Shown piece after piece: positions 1-12,250 of a stretch of DNA of 64,000 nucleotides. The stretch is from Lichenostomus cassidix. Its lineage: Eukaryota; Chordata; Aves; Passeriformes; Meliphagidae. Numbering within the stretch: the stretch's first letter is position 1; each line of letters begins with the position of its first letter. A program made the translations under genes and the position numbers. Location of the stretch: positions 9,466,263 through 9,530,262 of the forward strand of contig CM039196.1 in assembly GCA_008360975.2 (NCBI GenBank). The letters are read 5' to 3'. The notes under the pieces are model-generated. The model had not been told where the DNA came from and made no database searches. It saw only the letters and a list, made by a program, of their open reading frames with translations.

Positions 1-140
1 ATTTGGATTCAACTGGTGGACTCCAGAATAGTTGAAATTTAGAAACCTGGTGCATCTCCCACTTAACACCCACACACCACTGTCAGTATTACAAGGATAC
101 TCCACAGCTCCTTCCACCTGCCACATAACAGTGCTCTTAC

Positions 141-3100
141 CAAGAGGTGATATTTGTAGTGCTTTTCAGCCAGCTCACACTGCTGAGCCTCTTCCATACA
201 CAGCACAACATCTGTCACGGAGTTAAAGTATCTTTTACACAGAAACATCCATCCCAATATACATACAACCTTCTCCCACAGAGGGGCACTACATCTCCAT
301 TTAAATTTGCTTCAATGTTTGAATTTCCAGCACTGTTATCTGCAGAAGTTTTGACTACAGTCAAACTTTTAGATTTTGCTGGCTTATCACAATAGGTTTA
401 TGATTCACACTTAAGTAACAACCATAAATTATCTTCTGCAGGCTCCTAGCTCATATACTGTAATTACAACAGTTTAATCAATTATTAGTATGGCATTACA
501 CAGACCTATCTAATGACAACATGTTTGCTGTCACTCATGCTACTGCACAACATTCCTGCTTATTAATTGGATCCTTCCCTGTGGGAATGCTTCTAACATG
601 TCTGTGCTAAGGACTAAACACAGATTGGATACAATGCTTCCACTGTACAAAGACTCTCCACAGGGCAATCCTTGCTGCTTGTTTTTCCAGGTCCCTTTGG
701 TGAGCATGCATTCTTCTCCTGCACTCCCATGACAGCCGCCAATCAGAGAAGCACCTCTGGAGTGTCCTGCTTCGATGAAACTCTTGGGCCAGTTCTAGAA
801 GACAAACACAAATCACTCATGGCTTGCTCTGTCCTAGGCTTATTTGTATCAGAGGAGATCATGGCATCTAAGCCACCGGTTCAGAAGTGGCATGAGCTCT
901 AATGCTGAAAAATTGTGACAAGAATTCACAATAACACTGAGCTACAGATCATATTCTTCCTATTGATCACAAAGGCAGTTTTAAAGTAGTAACCTACTGT
1001 ACTGACTTAAGGTAGAAGTCTTAACTACTTAAGGGCAGTTAAGACACTGTATTACTTGTTCAGCATACTCAAGCTTGCTTCCATTTCAGCATATTCCTAC
1101 TACTAGTTCCTAGATATCCAAGCTAGATTCTTTTCCACTGCCACCAGTCAAAAGGCAATTCTTACAAACATATGAACTCATTCCAGTGATTTCAAGGGAA
1201 GAAAAAGAACTGGTGTAATAATCTTTACCATCCTATAGGAGTTGTCTTTTGATTGATTATCAAGAAAATCCACAGCCTGACTGATCAAAGTCTTGAATAC
1301 ATCCTTCTCATAGATATCTCAGTCAAAATATAATAGACAATTTGCAAGTTTTCATCAAGGCAACTGTAAAGCACATTTTTAAAAATCACATGGAAGGCAG
1401 GTGATCTTCCTGACAGTTCAGCATATGAGCAGAGCTAACCAGGTGTGTCACAGTGTACAACCCAAGTTGCATCTCATCATCTGGTGGCAGAGACATCACA
1501 GTGTCTCCTAGAACAGAAAAAAACATCACCATGCCCTAAGCAAAGGGGCTAACCCTGTTCTGTCCTAACTCACCACTTTCACTCACCATTCTGGCGTTTC
1601 TTTACTCTGTGGAGGTTCAAGAATCCCAGCCATGCTCTCATGTATCTCCTCAATTCCCAGTGCTGATGATGAGTTACTGCTCTGGTCTCCTTCTGCTTCT
1701 CATCCTGGTTGTATAAATACAGCTCTCGCCACTGTAACCAAGCCTGAAGGAATAATTGAGAAGCAAGGGCAGTAAGGGGAAAAACCACACAAGATTAGGG
1801 AAATAGAACAAAGAGAAGGAGAGGAAGAATACCCAGGCAATAGGAAATTCTGTTTAAGTTCTGAAAGCCATAAGCAATTAGGTTCCACCCCTGAAGAGGG
1901 GAAACAAATCCAACAAAACCTAAAAACGCCAAAGGAATGTCAGCATAGGAAAGGCTGAAGATAAAGAAGGTCAAAATCAAACTTCTTTACATTTTTAATA
2001 CTTTCACACTTTTAAAAGATCAAAATAATACTTCTTTTGACAACAGGCTTTCTTTCAGAGTATCTTTATATAAAAAGGAATCACATCATGAGATACTAAA
2101 AGATTTCCCAAGTCACAAGTTTCTTTTCTTAGTAGAATACTGTGCCAAAACAGGCAGTGCTACATTTTACAGTGCAGGTAAAATTAAACACCTTCCCTTC
2201 TTTTTAATGAAACGGACAAAAGTAAACAGTTTCACTGACAGAAAGAAAGACAGAAAGAAAGAAACCCATGCTATTTTCACTTCAGCTAAGATGAACCACC
2301 TGGACAACACTCTTAGTCATCTGATTTAGTTTTACGTAGTCCTGCAAGAAGCATGAAGTTGGACTTGATGCACTTTGAACTATGACAGGTTTAGATTAGT
2401 GACTGCTTCCCTGGGGAATCTGTTCCAGGGAATGAACCCCCTCTCAGTTAAGATTCTTCTCCTAATGTTCAATCTGAACTTGCCCTGACACAGCTTTACT
2501 CCATTTCCCCTTGTCCTGATATGCTACTCCATCATAAGTACTTCAATTTGCAAAGTAAGTGAGTACAGGCCTAATTTTTATTCATCTGCAACATTTTTAC
2601 ACGTGTGCACCTTAAACATTAGAAACAGCAGCAGCTGAACCTCTGAGACTTACTCGAAATTGCAGGCTCTGGGCCCAATGCTGCAGAGCCAAAATATTCA
2701 TTTTATGTCCAGTGCATTTCTGGTAGTGTTGTCTTCTCCACACTGCCCACGAAATGCTGCCAAAACAATTTTACAGACATGTTCAAACACAGGTGCCATA
2801 ATATGGTACAAGAAATCACTTTCCTCTCACTGATAAAATGTATGAACAACCTTTTCAAAGAACCACAGAATGGCTTGGGTTGGAAGGGACCTTAAACATT
2901 ATCTTGTTCCAATCCCCTGCCACAGGCAGAGACACCTTCCACTATCCCAGGTTGCTCCAAGCCCTGTCCAACCTGACCTTGAACAGGGCCACAGGGAATT
3001 TCCAGGGATGGGGCATCAACATCTCTGGGCAACCTGTTCCACTGCCTCACCATCTTCACAGTAAAGAATTTCTTCCTAATACTCAATCTAAATCTACCCT

Positions 3101-6100
3101 CTTGCAGCTTAAAGCCATTCCCCCTTATCCTCTCACTGCATGCCTTTGCAAAAGTCACTCTCCAGCCTTCCTGTAGGCTCCCATTAGGTACTGGCAGGCT
3201 GCCATATAAGGTCTCTTAAATTCACAGTCTATGGATGTGCCAGAAGAACTCAGACATCCCAGAAGGCATAAGAATTCTTAGAAACATCAAACACTGAAAA
3301 AAGTTACTGTAGGAACATAACACATATAAAAGCCATGGCCTTCTGGTCAGTGCCTCTCTCTGCCTGTTTGTATTCCATCCTTACCGCAAACAGCTTCTTT
3401 CCCTGAATGCCAGTGCCACAGACTGCATCCCATGTTTTGTCCTTTGAACATCAACATAAACCAGCCAGCGCTGCCAGGTCCTGAGCATAGTTTGCTTCTT
3501 TGCTGTGCACAACAAAAAACAGCAGCATCCTAAGTTCATGCAGGAGTCTGGCACATTTTAACTACTCCATCACAGATTGCTCGCAACTCCTGTCCCCTCA
3601 ACCTGCAGGGACACCTTGTGGGAAACGCTGAAATGACAGCGACCCTCCCCCTGGCCGAGGGTGTCACAGTGAGAAGTCTCAGAATCGCTGACAGCACCGT
3701 CCATGCCACTTGTTCAGAACAGTGTGAATTACTGGACAATGGCATCGCTTTGTCTTCAGTGCTTACAGGGGAGATAACTGTAGAACAATATGCAGTGTAA
3801 CAGCCGTACTGGGTAAGAATTACAGGATTTTCTTTGGTTTGTTTCTAAAAAAAAGTTCATCAGGTTCATCAGCTGCTTTTCAAGAGTTATTCTCTCCCAC
3901 AAGCAGAGAAATCAACCAGAAACAAGTTTATTTAGCAGGCTGGTCATGCAGCTAAAAACAGAAGTGGTGTCACAAATTCCAGTTTACCACTTTATGCAGT
4001 GTGCTGCACTTTCTCCACACAGCAGGCTGGCTTGTCAGAACTGACACCATTGAAGCAAAGTTATTAAAAAAAAAAATCACTGATTCTATGCCACTTCACA
4101 CTTACACATAAAAAAAACCCCAAAGCTTTTTTTTTTTAAGATTTCCTTGTGAATCAAGCATTAACCAAAAGAGGTTACCCTTTTCTATTTTTAACTAAGT
4201 AATACATAGCTTCTGCTGTAAATAATCTGGCCTCACTTAGTAAGAAAGGAAGTCTGGCTAGCCTGTCAGCTTGCGTCCAAAGGTGCCAGTCTCTAGGATA
4301 ATCAGAGGCTATGCTCATGTGCAAAGAGACCAGTTAACTTATTCTGCAAATCAGCACAGAACAAAACCACAGTATCATCTTTAAACAAGGCTCAACCTCC
4401 CTTCAGCAAAACATATTCTCTGAACCCAAGAAAGTTGCTACCAGTATGGACAGCTCCAGGTCAAATCCGTTGCAGATCAAAGAACCTACACAATGAGACA
4501 AAGGGCACTTCAAAAGTTTGGGCTTCTTTCAATTGCAAGACACAAGCTGGAAGGAACAGTCAATACAGATAAAATAAGTGTAGTTAAAGCTACAGGGAAT
4601 CACTATCTAATGCCTATAGCAACAGTTGATAGAGAATTCCAATAACATATTCTATCAAAAAACATCTATTCAAAAACATATTGTGAGGTTAAGTAAAAAA
4701 AATAAACGAAACAAAAAAACCCAAACCACCCTCTCAAAAACAAACAGTGCAATCCAGAGCAGATGGAGAGGCCCTTAAGCTTAATCACTACCATCCCTAA
4801 ATAACTAGATAGCTACACTCCTCTAACAGAACCCTCCTGCCATCTGCTCTGCAAGCACTGCACTGCCATGGTGTGGGGGAGCTCAGGGTGCAAACAGGCA
4901 CAGGGGACACAGATTCTGGTAAATATTTCCCATGGAAACCCCCATCTAAGTATGTTCCCAAATACTGATAGTTATCATCACTTCACTTACCATGAGATGC
5001 TGCAACATAATACTTGTTCCTCTTTCTTTGCTGCTGCCATGCATAGGCTTTCCAAGCCTTGAATATCAAATTAAGGAGTAAAACCCTGAAAAATGAAAGA
5101 AGTGCCATTAGGTAAAATATGAAAATAAACAATGAAGATACTGCTCTTGGCCAACAGGTACCGTGGATGTAACTTGCTTACTGGTATTAAAAACTCCTTC
5201 AGAACCTAAGGAAAATTTCTCATACACACCTCAATGGGAAGTAATTGCACAAACCTGTAATGGTTGTCTGCTCCGAGGCTGAGCTTCCTTTCTCTGCAAA
5301 CTGTCCACTGCTCCTTCCACTCTCCAAAAGCTTTTTGAAGAATCTTCCAATCATAAAAGCATCTAAACAGTTGAAAGATTTGGACAAGGGAAACATCATA
5401 CAGGTTTCCAGAGTGACCACAGATCAGTTTTAATGAAGATTACACCACCTCTTCGCCAGGCTTACTTGATTAGACTAACAACATCTAATTGCATTTAAAA
5501 CCACTACCCTACTGTGACACTTTATTCCAAGACTCTGTGAAGCATTGCAAGAAGCAATCATTTTTCTAAATGTAAATACTTCACAAAAAGACAAGGAATA
5601 AAAGACAGATGTTGCTAACTTGCCAGACATCAGAGTGCCAGTTGGCTTTAGACCTATTCACATCTTTTATCCTCAGTTCCATGTTTTACTCTAACAACTA
5701 GAACAGCTGATAACAATACATGTATTTTCCTTGCTAGTTTTTTTCTTTGCTATTTTAACACAAAATATTATATATATATAAATAAATACAAAAGCTATAT
5801 CAGATTTTATAATGCTTTGATGTTTCCATTGTGTAATAACATCAGAATTAGGCCCAGAATACCTAGAGGTCTCTCAGTGAAACACATCAATCCTCTCACA
5901 AGTTGCAATTCACAGCCACCTACCCCAAGCCAAGCTGCTAAGTCATTCCAAGCATTCATGCAGAAAAATAAAAAAAAGAGAAAGAAAAAAAAATATAAAA
6001 AAATGAGCTGTATGTTATTTATTTTTAATGGGTGCATTAATAGTATTGCACATGCATTAACAGATACTGCAAATTAAAGCCATGGAGAACTGGGGACTTT

Positions 6101-8265
6101 TAAATCTAGAAAGGCAATTCATTATTGCTTATGCTCCTTGCTGATCTTTATAAAATCTATTCCCCCTAAAAAGTAAATTAACCATTGTCCTGAATTTATA
6201 GACAGCCAAAGTACTGTCAATTCAGTAGATGGGACAGCAGGAAAGGTGAGGTTCACAGGACAACTTCAGTTTACCAACTAAGGCAGAAACAGAATATATT
6301 TGATAAAGAAAAATGAATGACTAAGGACCTGATCTTATTCCAAATGCAAGTCTTCCCACTGGGAACTGCTTCAGTTCCCAAGGGTGTGGTCAAGCAAGAA
6401 TGAACGTGCAAATTAATGCAAAACAAGGAAAGAGGATCAAAGCGTGGGGTTTCAGTAGCTCACAGAACACTGACAGCAGAAAGGAGTTTTATGCCACAGG
6501 TATTTCCAAATCAGACAGGTACTAAACGTATACAGATATACATTAAGAACACCAGTGCAAACACAAATATTAACTAAATTTCATATTATCCATGATCCTT
6601 GTGGGTCCCTTCCAACTCAGAATATTCTGTGAAATCTCTTTTATATTAACTTTCGGAAATAGTTAAATCTAAAGCAGATATCCCAATCATATCCCATCAT
6701 TTATATGCACATACTGCTCAACTTCATCATAACACCACAATTCCTATGAATTTGGCTAGGAAAGTTTAACTGTGATTACTAAAACCAAACAAAAAAGCAA
6801 GAGCAAGAAGAATACCCAAAGAAAACCTTCAAGTGATCTCCAAATACATCCAAATATTTTCTTGGGAACCAGTTCTCTCTTAGACCAATGGTTTACTACT
6901 AAGCCATTAAAAAAAAAAAAAAGAAAAAAAAAGAAAAAAGAAACCCACCCATGAGTTCTGTAATTTTATATACCTGGCTTTGGAAGGGAGAACCTGTCCA
7001 AATGTCTTTTTTGCCCACAGATAGAAGAATTTCCTTGCTAGATACCTAAAATATAAGGAAAGGTTAGTTGCCTTTGTACTCCTCCTCTACAAATTCCCAG
7101 GCAGCAGTGAATATAAAAAATTTTATTCTAGTTTCAGTAATAAAAGTAAGAGTCTGATTTTCAGAGATCAATACTTACACAAAATATTTAGACCCTGAAA
7201 TTAATACCTGTAACAGAGCAATTCATAAAGCATAAATAGAAACCCAAGCATCACTGCAAAACTTGAACGAGGATACTTCTTTAGGAATGCTGGGTAGCCA
7301 AAATGCCTTCTAAGCAGCCCACTTACATCCAGTGATACTACTGAGCAGAGTGCTGGCTGACTGGGGGCCATTTCTGAGATTTCAGTGTGCTAATATCACT
7401 GCCTCCCTCAAGTCAACCAGTTGAGCCCAGAATACTTGAGCCAATCTAATGTCTGAAACCAGCAGATCTTCCTTCTTCCCACCTCCCCACAGCAGTTCCA
7501 CATCTCCACAAGCGTCTCCCAACACCAGCTCAGCTGACTAAGGCCTTACTGTGACACTATCACCCTTCCCCCCTTTTTTTCCCCAACGGATTGCAGATTT
7601 AATTGGCACACTGAGGCCCCAATAAGCACCAAAGACTTCACAAGGTAATTAGTTAAAGCACACAGCCAGGAAGGGAGGCCTCCTGCTTTCAGCAGGTCTG
7701 AGCTGCTCCATCAGCTCCAGCTGCTGAATAAATTATAGGCTTTTAATCTCTAAACAATTACATCTCACCTTTACCAAGATTCTTTCAACAAACAAAAGAA
7801 GCAAAAAAACCCACTAGAGGAGGGTAGAAGACATCATTTCACCTGGCAGTGTATCAAAGAATATTGTTAAATGGCCATTTTAAAATCTGCCTTTGAAAAT
7901 AAAAAATATATGAAATCTGACTGTTAGTCCTTGTCTTCAAGTTACCACAAGGCATCTCCAGAACTGTCTGCCATGGCTATGAACTAAAACTTCTGCTGTA
8001 ACCTGCACTGGTACTATTAAACCCAGACATTTTTAGGTCTGATCCCCTGCTCCATTCAGTGACAAATATGATTTGTACTTATCACCTGCTTTGAAATTTT
8101 TTTAACATTCTTCTTTGAATCCAGGTATACCCAGCTTGGCCTGGCTTGTCATGACCTCTGTCCCGAAATTCATGTGTTGCAGACTGGGGAGCAACAGATT
8201 GCCCAGCTGCATGAACTCGATGCTCAGGTGGTTGTTGGATTTCATGCATCATCAGGGATTTTGAA
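141..8265 (-). CDS. SFI1: SFI1 centrin-binding centriole protein, 5' half (partial; 3' end lies left of the window)
   Basis: SFI1 is a long helical rod that binds centrins at the distal centriole. Eight exons read on the minus strand keep one frame across GT-AG borders: 6974-7045, 5255-5362, 4991-5085, 3385-3502, 2654-2756, 1587-1743, 633-794 and 141-211. A ninth, 8131-8265, is probable: it has acceptor CTTTTAAG and a frame-compatible end, but its sequence is poorly conserved. The translation carries repeated Trp-containing SFI1 units such as FGEWKEQW, FKAWKAYAWQQQ, TWQRWLVYVDVQRTK, AWLQWREL, HHQHWELRRYMRAWL, CFSDWRLSWE and FVQWKHY. They follow human SFI1 in order and spacing (human QAWSQWRE and HHQHWQKRRFLKAWL, for example), which makes the family call firm. 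The start codon and most N-terminal exons were not found. Later exons lie beyond position 1. Two CR1 copies sit in the introns between 1744 and 3384. Confidence 0.9.
212..632 (-). other. SFI1: SFI1 intron with U12-type (minor spliceosome) signals
   Basis: Read on the minus strand, the donor is CATT|GTATCCAATC, which matches the first six bases of the U12 donor consensus GTATCCTT and is unlike the usual GTRAGT. The 3' end reads ATACTTTAACTCCGTGACAG. It has a TTTAAC branch-like motif about 11 bases before the AG and no polypyrimidine tract, both typical of U12 introns. Splicing here restores the frame (CAT T|AT GTT, giving W-K-H-Y-V) and matches human W-K-H-Y-M. The splice position is well supported; the U12 class is an inference from the motifs. 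Confidence 0.6.
2395..2535 (-). mobile_element. CR1 LINE fragment, old and diverged
   Basis: The stretch resembles the complement of the CR1 3' region: an AATCTGTTCCAGGGAATG block, then a TTCTCCTAATGTTCAATCTGAA-type block, then CCATTTCCCCTTGTCCTG. These blocks occur in the same order in the better-preserved copy about 600 bases further right. The two copies have the same orientation and lie in SFI1 introns. The exact limits are uncertain. Confidence 0.7.
2862..3240 (-). mobile_element. CR1 LINE 3' fragment
   Basis: This is a well-recognisable avian CR1 3' end in reverse orientation. It starts with CACAGAATGGCTTGGGTTGG and AAGGGACC, continues with the GGGCAACCTGTTCCACTGCC block and a TTCTTCCTAATACTCAATCT block, and ends with the CCATTCCCCCTTATCCTCTC block. 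It is 5'-truncated, as is usual for CR1, and lies in an SFI1 intron between exons 2654-2756 and 3385-3502. Short frames across it are remnants and not genes. Confidence 0.9.
6590..6635 (+). mobile_element. CR1 LINE 3' terminal scrap
   Basis: The sequence GGGTCCCTTCCAACTCAGAA, followed by TATTCTGTG, is the last few tens of bases of a CR1 element in forward orientation. It lies in the SFI1 intron between exons 5255-5362 and 6974-7045. Only the 3' tip is recognisable. Confidence 0.65.
6909..6945 (+). repeat. A-rich simple repeat
   Basis: This is a run of A interrupted only by single G residues (A14 G A9 G A6 G A3) in an SFI1 intron. A similar GAAA-type run lies near 2243-2262 and a short TA run near 5768-5780. 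On the SFI1 sense strand the tract is T-rich and lies just 5' of the donor side of exon 6974-7045, so it is not that exon's acceptor tract. Confidence 0.8.
7595..7690. mobile_element. Possible MIR-like SINE remnant
   Basis: The text CACTGAGGCCCCAATAAGCA, followed by AAGGTAATTAGTTAAAGCAC and ACAGCCAGGAAGG, resembles the GAGGTTAAGT...CACACAGCTAG part of MIR. The match is by eye and short, so this is tentative. It lies in the probable SFI1 intron between exons 6974-7045 and 8131-8265. Confidence 0.3.
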
Positions 8266-9930
8266 CTTAAAAGGAAAGGAGAAATATTTTGTGGAAATAG
8301 TTTTGCTCATATTTTAACTGTTTCTCCTGAAAAAAAACCCTAAAAATCTCTTCCTGTGTTTACATACTCATTATTAAAAACAAAATTAGACCTGTATTTC
8401 CATCACACATTTTACTTTCCCATGTAGTTCTAATCTGAAAAATAACAAATGTGTTTTTATGAATTCTAAGTATTTTTTCTCAGTACATTTCTGAAAACAA
8501 GGATAAAAAAAACCCCTTTGCAGATAAAACTTGCTGAACCAGTTCCATTGAAGCTTCTTTCCCAAAACAAATGCTGCCGCCACCCTGAAAATTTGCACGT
8601 TAGAACCACAAACACATTCTTGAGTTCCAGAAGAGGCAACAGAAGAGGATAATCTAAAATCTCACTCTAATAATCTCCTGAACTGAGCTAGGGAAAACAT
8701 GGCTGCAGCCAGAAAAAAAATGTTTTCACAAAATTATTGGAACAATGCAAGTTTCAGAAGTTCAACTGAATAACCACTATTAACCACAAATCACTGGGAG
8801 GAAATATAGTATTTTGCCTTGTTCCAGCAGGCTGCAAAGAGTTTAAAAAAAAAGCTAATGCAAGAAAACAAGGGCTGTACATACAGCCAATGTCCCCCAA
8901 AATTTATGGCAAGTGGCCATGAAAAAATAAGAGCCAAAGAAGGATCATTTCTCCCTTGTGAAGTTAGAAAATGAAAGCATGGGAAGAATAAAAGAACTAA
9001 CAACATGGAGCAAATCTGTGGTTGGGCCAACAACTCTGTCTAAATATCTTACGTCGCACTCTAATATCTCAAGCTCAAGAACTTTATCCGTTTTAAATTT
9101 AAATGTTTTGATAATGTAAATCCACATAAAGTTGTGTTTCATGATTGGTTTGGGGGTGGGGTGTTCGTTGTCTTTTACTTTGCTTTAAAGAGGAACATTT
9201 TCTGGTTAACAAAGTTCCATAGAGACCAATAAACCCTTCTGTCAGAATAACTCAACTTTCTTCTGTCCCATGGAAAGCTTAAAATGCCATATATATAAAA
9301 TAAAAATAAATTACAGCTGGTACCTTTAACATGGTAACTTCTTATTACTGCTTACCTGCTCCTGAATGTCTCCATTTCATTGTAGTTCCAAGCCTGCAGT
9401 ACAAATACACTCTCTGCTCAGCAATGCTGTCTAATAACTTTGGACAAAGCATTAATTGGTGCCTGTTACTTGCAATGAATCCATCACATGAATCTATGCT
9501 GAACGCAGTCTGGATCATAAAAATGACATGACTTCCACTCAAACAACCTGCACTGCAACAGCATAATGCATTTAAAAATGAAGGAAACAGTGAGTTCCCC
9601 TTACTCCCAGCGACAAGTTGACTATGGATGGAACCGTGACTTCCAAGGGTTTCGGGAAAAGCTCGACTCTGTGAAAGCACCTGGAATTATGGCCAGGCAT
9701 CTCCTTGGGAATGTGAGACCCAAAGTGGATTATTCTACAAGCATTGCTTAGGGTGTGACAGAAAAAAACAACAAAAAACCCGAAACCAAACCAAACCAAC
9801 TTCAGAAGAACCTACTAATTTTTTTTCTGCAGTTTTTCTGCATGAAATTCCTTTCAGTGGCTAACTGTACCCTAAACGTTTTTTGTGCTTATGGCCAAAC
9901 ACTGGAGACCCACACAGCGCTGCTCCACAA
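8266..9930. other. SFI1 5' intronic DNA, no secure exon
   Basis: This 1.7-kb AT-rich stretch lies between the probable SFI1 exon at 8131-8265 and the promoter CpG island. A block around 9572-9740 could be an SFI1 5' exon on the minus strand, with a T-rich acceptor tract and a GTAAGG donor, but its frame does not fit the next exon. The plus strand has an open frame there (9566-9751) whose codon use looks protein-like. I see no recognisable family in either. The remainder shows short poly-A and AT runs only. Confidence 0.5.
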
Positions 9931-10480
9931 TCCCGCTGAGGCACTGCGGCAGCGCCTCCGCCCCTCACCCGGGCCTTGCCGCCCGCTGAGGGCGCCACAA
10001 ACCCGGGGGCCGGCGGAGGCTGTACCGGCACATGAGACGGGCGGGCAGCACCCGGGAATCAGCCTACAAACGGGAAAGAAGGGGACGCGAAAAGCAGCGG
10101 CGGCTGAGGCGGTCCCGCCGTGAGGGGCGGGCGATTCCCGCCAGGCGACTCCCGCCCCCTGCCGCCCTCACGGCGGGCCGGCCCCGCCCAGCCCTGCGCC
10201 GCAGCGTCCCCGTGCGGCGGGGCGGGCCGCGGCGCTTCCCGCACCCCGGGAACGGCCCCGGAGCGAGCGGCGCTTACCGACCGCAGGCACACACCGAGCC
10301 CGCGCGGGACACGGGGCTGAGCGGGTCTGGCACGGCGCTGCTGCTGCACTTGGGGAAAAACAGCGTTCTGCCACTTCTGTGCCACTGGACCTTTCTGTTG
10401 TGAGCATCCAGGAACCGGCAGATATAAGTGCCTTTGCTTCAGCTCACAACTGCGATGTGTACGAAAGCGGCAGTGAAACA
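9930..10480 (-). promoter_or_regulatory. SFI1: CpG island, probable SFI1 promoter and first noncoding exon
   Basis: The stretch from about 9930 to 10350 is strongly GC- and CpG-rich, unlike the AT-rich DNA on both sides. On the minus strand a good donor, TCG|GTAAGC, lies at 10277-10276. It could close a noncoding first exon lying between about 10400 and 10278. This fits the known head-to-head layout of SFI1 and EIF4ENIF1. Neither the start site nor the exon is proven from the sequence alone. Confidence 0.55.
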
Positions 10481-11060
10481 CAACATAGTTCAGGATTTAT
10501 TAAAGCCTACAGCATCTTATAAAAACCACTCAGCCAGAGGCTGGTAGCTCACTGGTTGCTATGGAGTCTCTTTGTGTATTTGTTTGGAGAGTACTTGTTG
10601 GCCTCAAGTGACTTGGCAATCAATAGTTACAGTGCTGTCTCATTAATAATACAGCACTCTGCCACGAAAAAAAAGTGAGAATGTTTATGTGTTTTGTACT
10701 TCTCCCATTCCAGAGGTAACCAGTTTTTAATGCCGGTATTCAACTTCATTAGAGATCAGGGAAGAGAACGCTTTATTCACCAGATCCTACACGAAATTCG
10801 TTGTTCCTATACAGACCTGTCTGCCCAAGGTGTTTGGAAACCCTGGGGCCCGCTAGGTTCCTGTGCCAGAATGGAAGCAAGTGCTGGGAACAGAGCTGTG
10901 GGCAAACGGAGCAGGCAATCTTGCCCAGTAAATCCCTTAAATTGGTGTTGAAAACAATGTCTTCTCCTTATTAGCAAAAACTAAAAGTTTTGCCTCCGAA
11001 TGAGCTGTTCCGCTCACTGCACCAGCCTAGGTCCTGCTGTCCCGAGGGAATGCCACACTT
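10481..11060. other. Spacer between the two divergent CpG-island promoters
   Basis: About 0.6 kb of ordinary AT-richer DNA separates the SFI1-side island from the EIF4ENIF1-side island. I see no exon, repeat family or clear regulatory motif in it. Confidence 0.5.
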
Positions 11061-12250
11061 CAATCTGACAGATCAGTGCGGTTGAGAACAGCGGGACCCT
11101 GCGCTCGCACTCGTGGGCTGGGCAGCGGTGCAGGCTCGGCCAGCCCGGCCCTCTCAGCCGCGGGGCCGTGTGCGGGGCTGAACACACGGCGGGCCCGCCG
11201 AGCCCGCCGCGAACGCGCGGGGTGAGGGAGAGCGCCCGCCGACCGCGCTGTCAGCCCGCCTCCGCCGCCGAGGGGCCGCGCTCGCCCAGCTGCTCCCCGC
11301 CCTTCTCTCACCCCGTGCCTCCCCTGAGGCGACACGGGGACACAGGGACAGTCCCGGGGACAGGGACGGGCCGATCCCGCCGCCGCCCCCCACACGGCGC
11401 GCACCGCATCCCGCCGGCGGCCGCCTCCCCCACAGGGCTGCCCGCCCAGACTGCCTGCAGGCCCTCTCTGCGCGCCGCGCCTTTCCTCACCCACCGCACC
11501 GCTCGCGAGCTGAGACGCCGGTTCCGCGGGCGGCCGGCGGCGGGGACACGCAGCGGGAGAGCGGCCTCGCCGCCGTCACCGCTTCCCGCCGCCCATTCCC
11601 GGTCAGGCGCCGGGCGGGGGAGGCCCCGGCGCGCGCGCCCGACGCGCCTGCGCGCGGGACGTTAAATGGGTGCGGGGCGGGCGGCGCGAGGCCCCGGCTA
11701 CGGCGGCTGAGCGGAGGCGGCGCCGGGCGGAGCGGGAGCGGCGGCGGCGCGCGGGGCGGCCGGGGCTGGGGGGGAGGCGGTGGCGGCGCCGGCCCGGGGC
11801 GCGCGCGGCCCCTCGGCGGGGGACGGGCGGGGGCGAAGCGGGGCCGGCGGCCGGAGCAGGAAACGCCGCGGGCGGCGGTGAGGCCTTGAGCGGAGCGGAG
11901 CGGCGCGGGACACCCGCCGGTGAGTGCGGCCGGGTGGGGATCCGCTGAGTCACCTGCCCCGCTGCCGCTCTTTCCCCCGCGGCTCCGGCGCCTCGGGACG
12001 GCGCCTGGGCCGCGCTGCCCCGCGCCACGGGGCGAGCGGCGCCCGACCCCTCAGGGCCCCGCGGTGGGTGGGGGTGCGAGTCCCGGCGGCCCCGCGGCCC
12101 GGCCGAGCCCGCAGGCGGATCTCTCCTGTGCTAGTGCCGCTGGCGCGCGGGGCAGGGCCGGCCGGGCTGCGGGAGCTGCTCGGAGCCTTCAGCGAGAGCC
12201 GCCCGGCTGGGCCGGGGGAAGGGGCAGGGCTGGCAGGGAACAGGCACTGT
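11060..12250 (+). promoter_or_regulatory. EIF4ENIF1: CpG island, EIF4ENIF1 promoter
   Basis: This dense CpG island covers the presumed start of EIF4ENIF1. The NRF1-like site GCGCCTGCGCGC lies near 11644-11655, just before a purine-rich GGCGG leader. The stop-free frames on both strands here are a by-product of base composition. The island lies about 0.8-1 kb from the SFI1-side island, so the region probably works as a bidirectional promoter. Confidence 0.75.
11660..11919 (+). other. EIF4ENIF1: EIF4ENIF1 noncoding exon 1 (5'UTR, start approximate)
   Basis: A strong donor, CCG|GTGAGTGCGG, follows position 11919 inside the CpG island. The next exon opens at 12370 after TTTAATTAG and contains the start codon at 12398. 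No ATG-initiated frame of the exon joins the coding sequence, so exon 1 is taken as 5'UTR. The 5' end is a guess based on the NRF1-like site just upstream. Confidence 0.6.

Noticed and set aside
2838..3176. 112-codon plus-strand and 88-codon minus-strand frames
   Set aside because: Both lie in a truncated CR1 element; they are not intact reverse-transcriptase or host genes.
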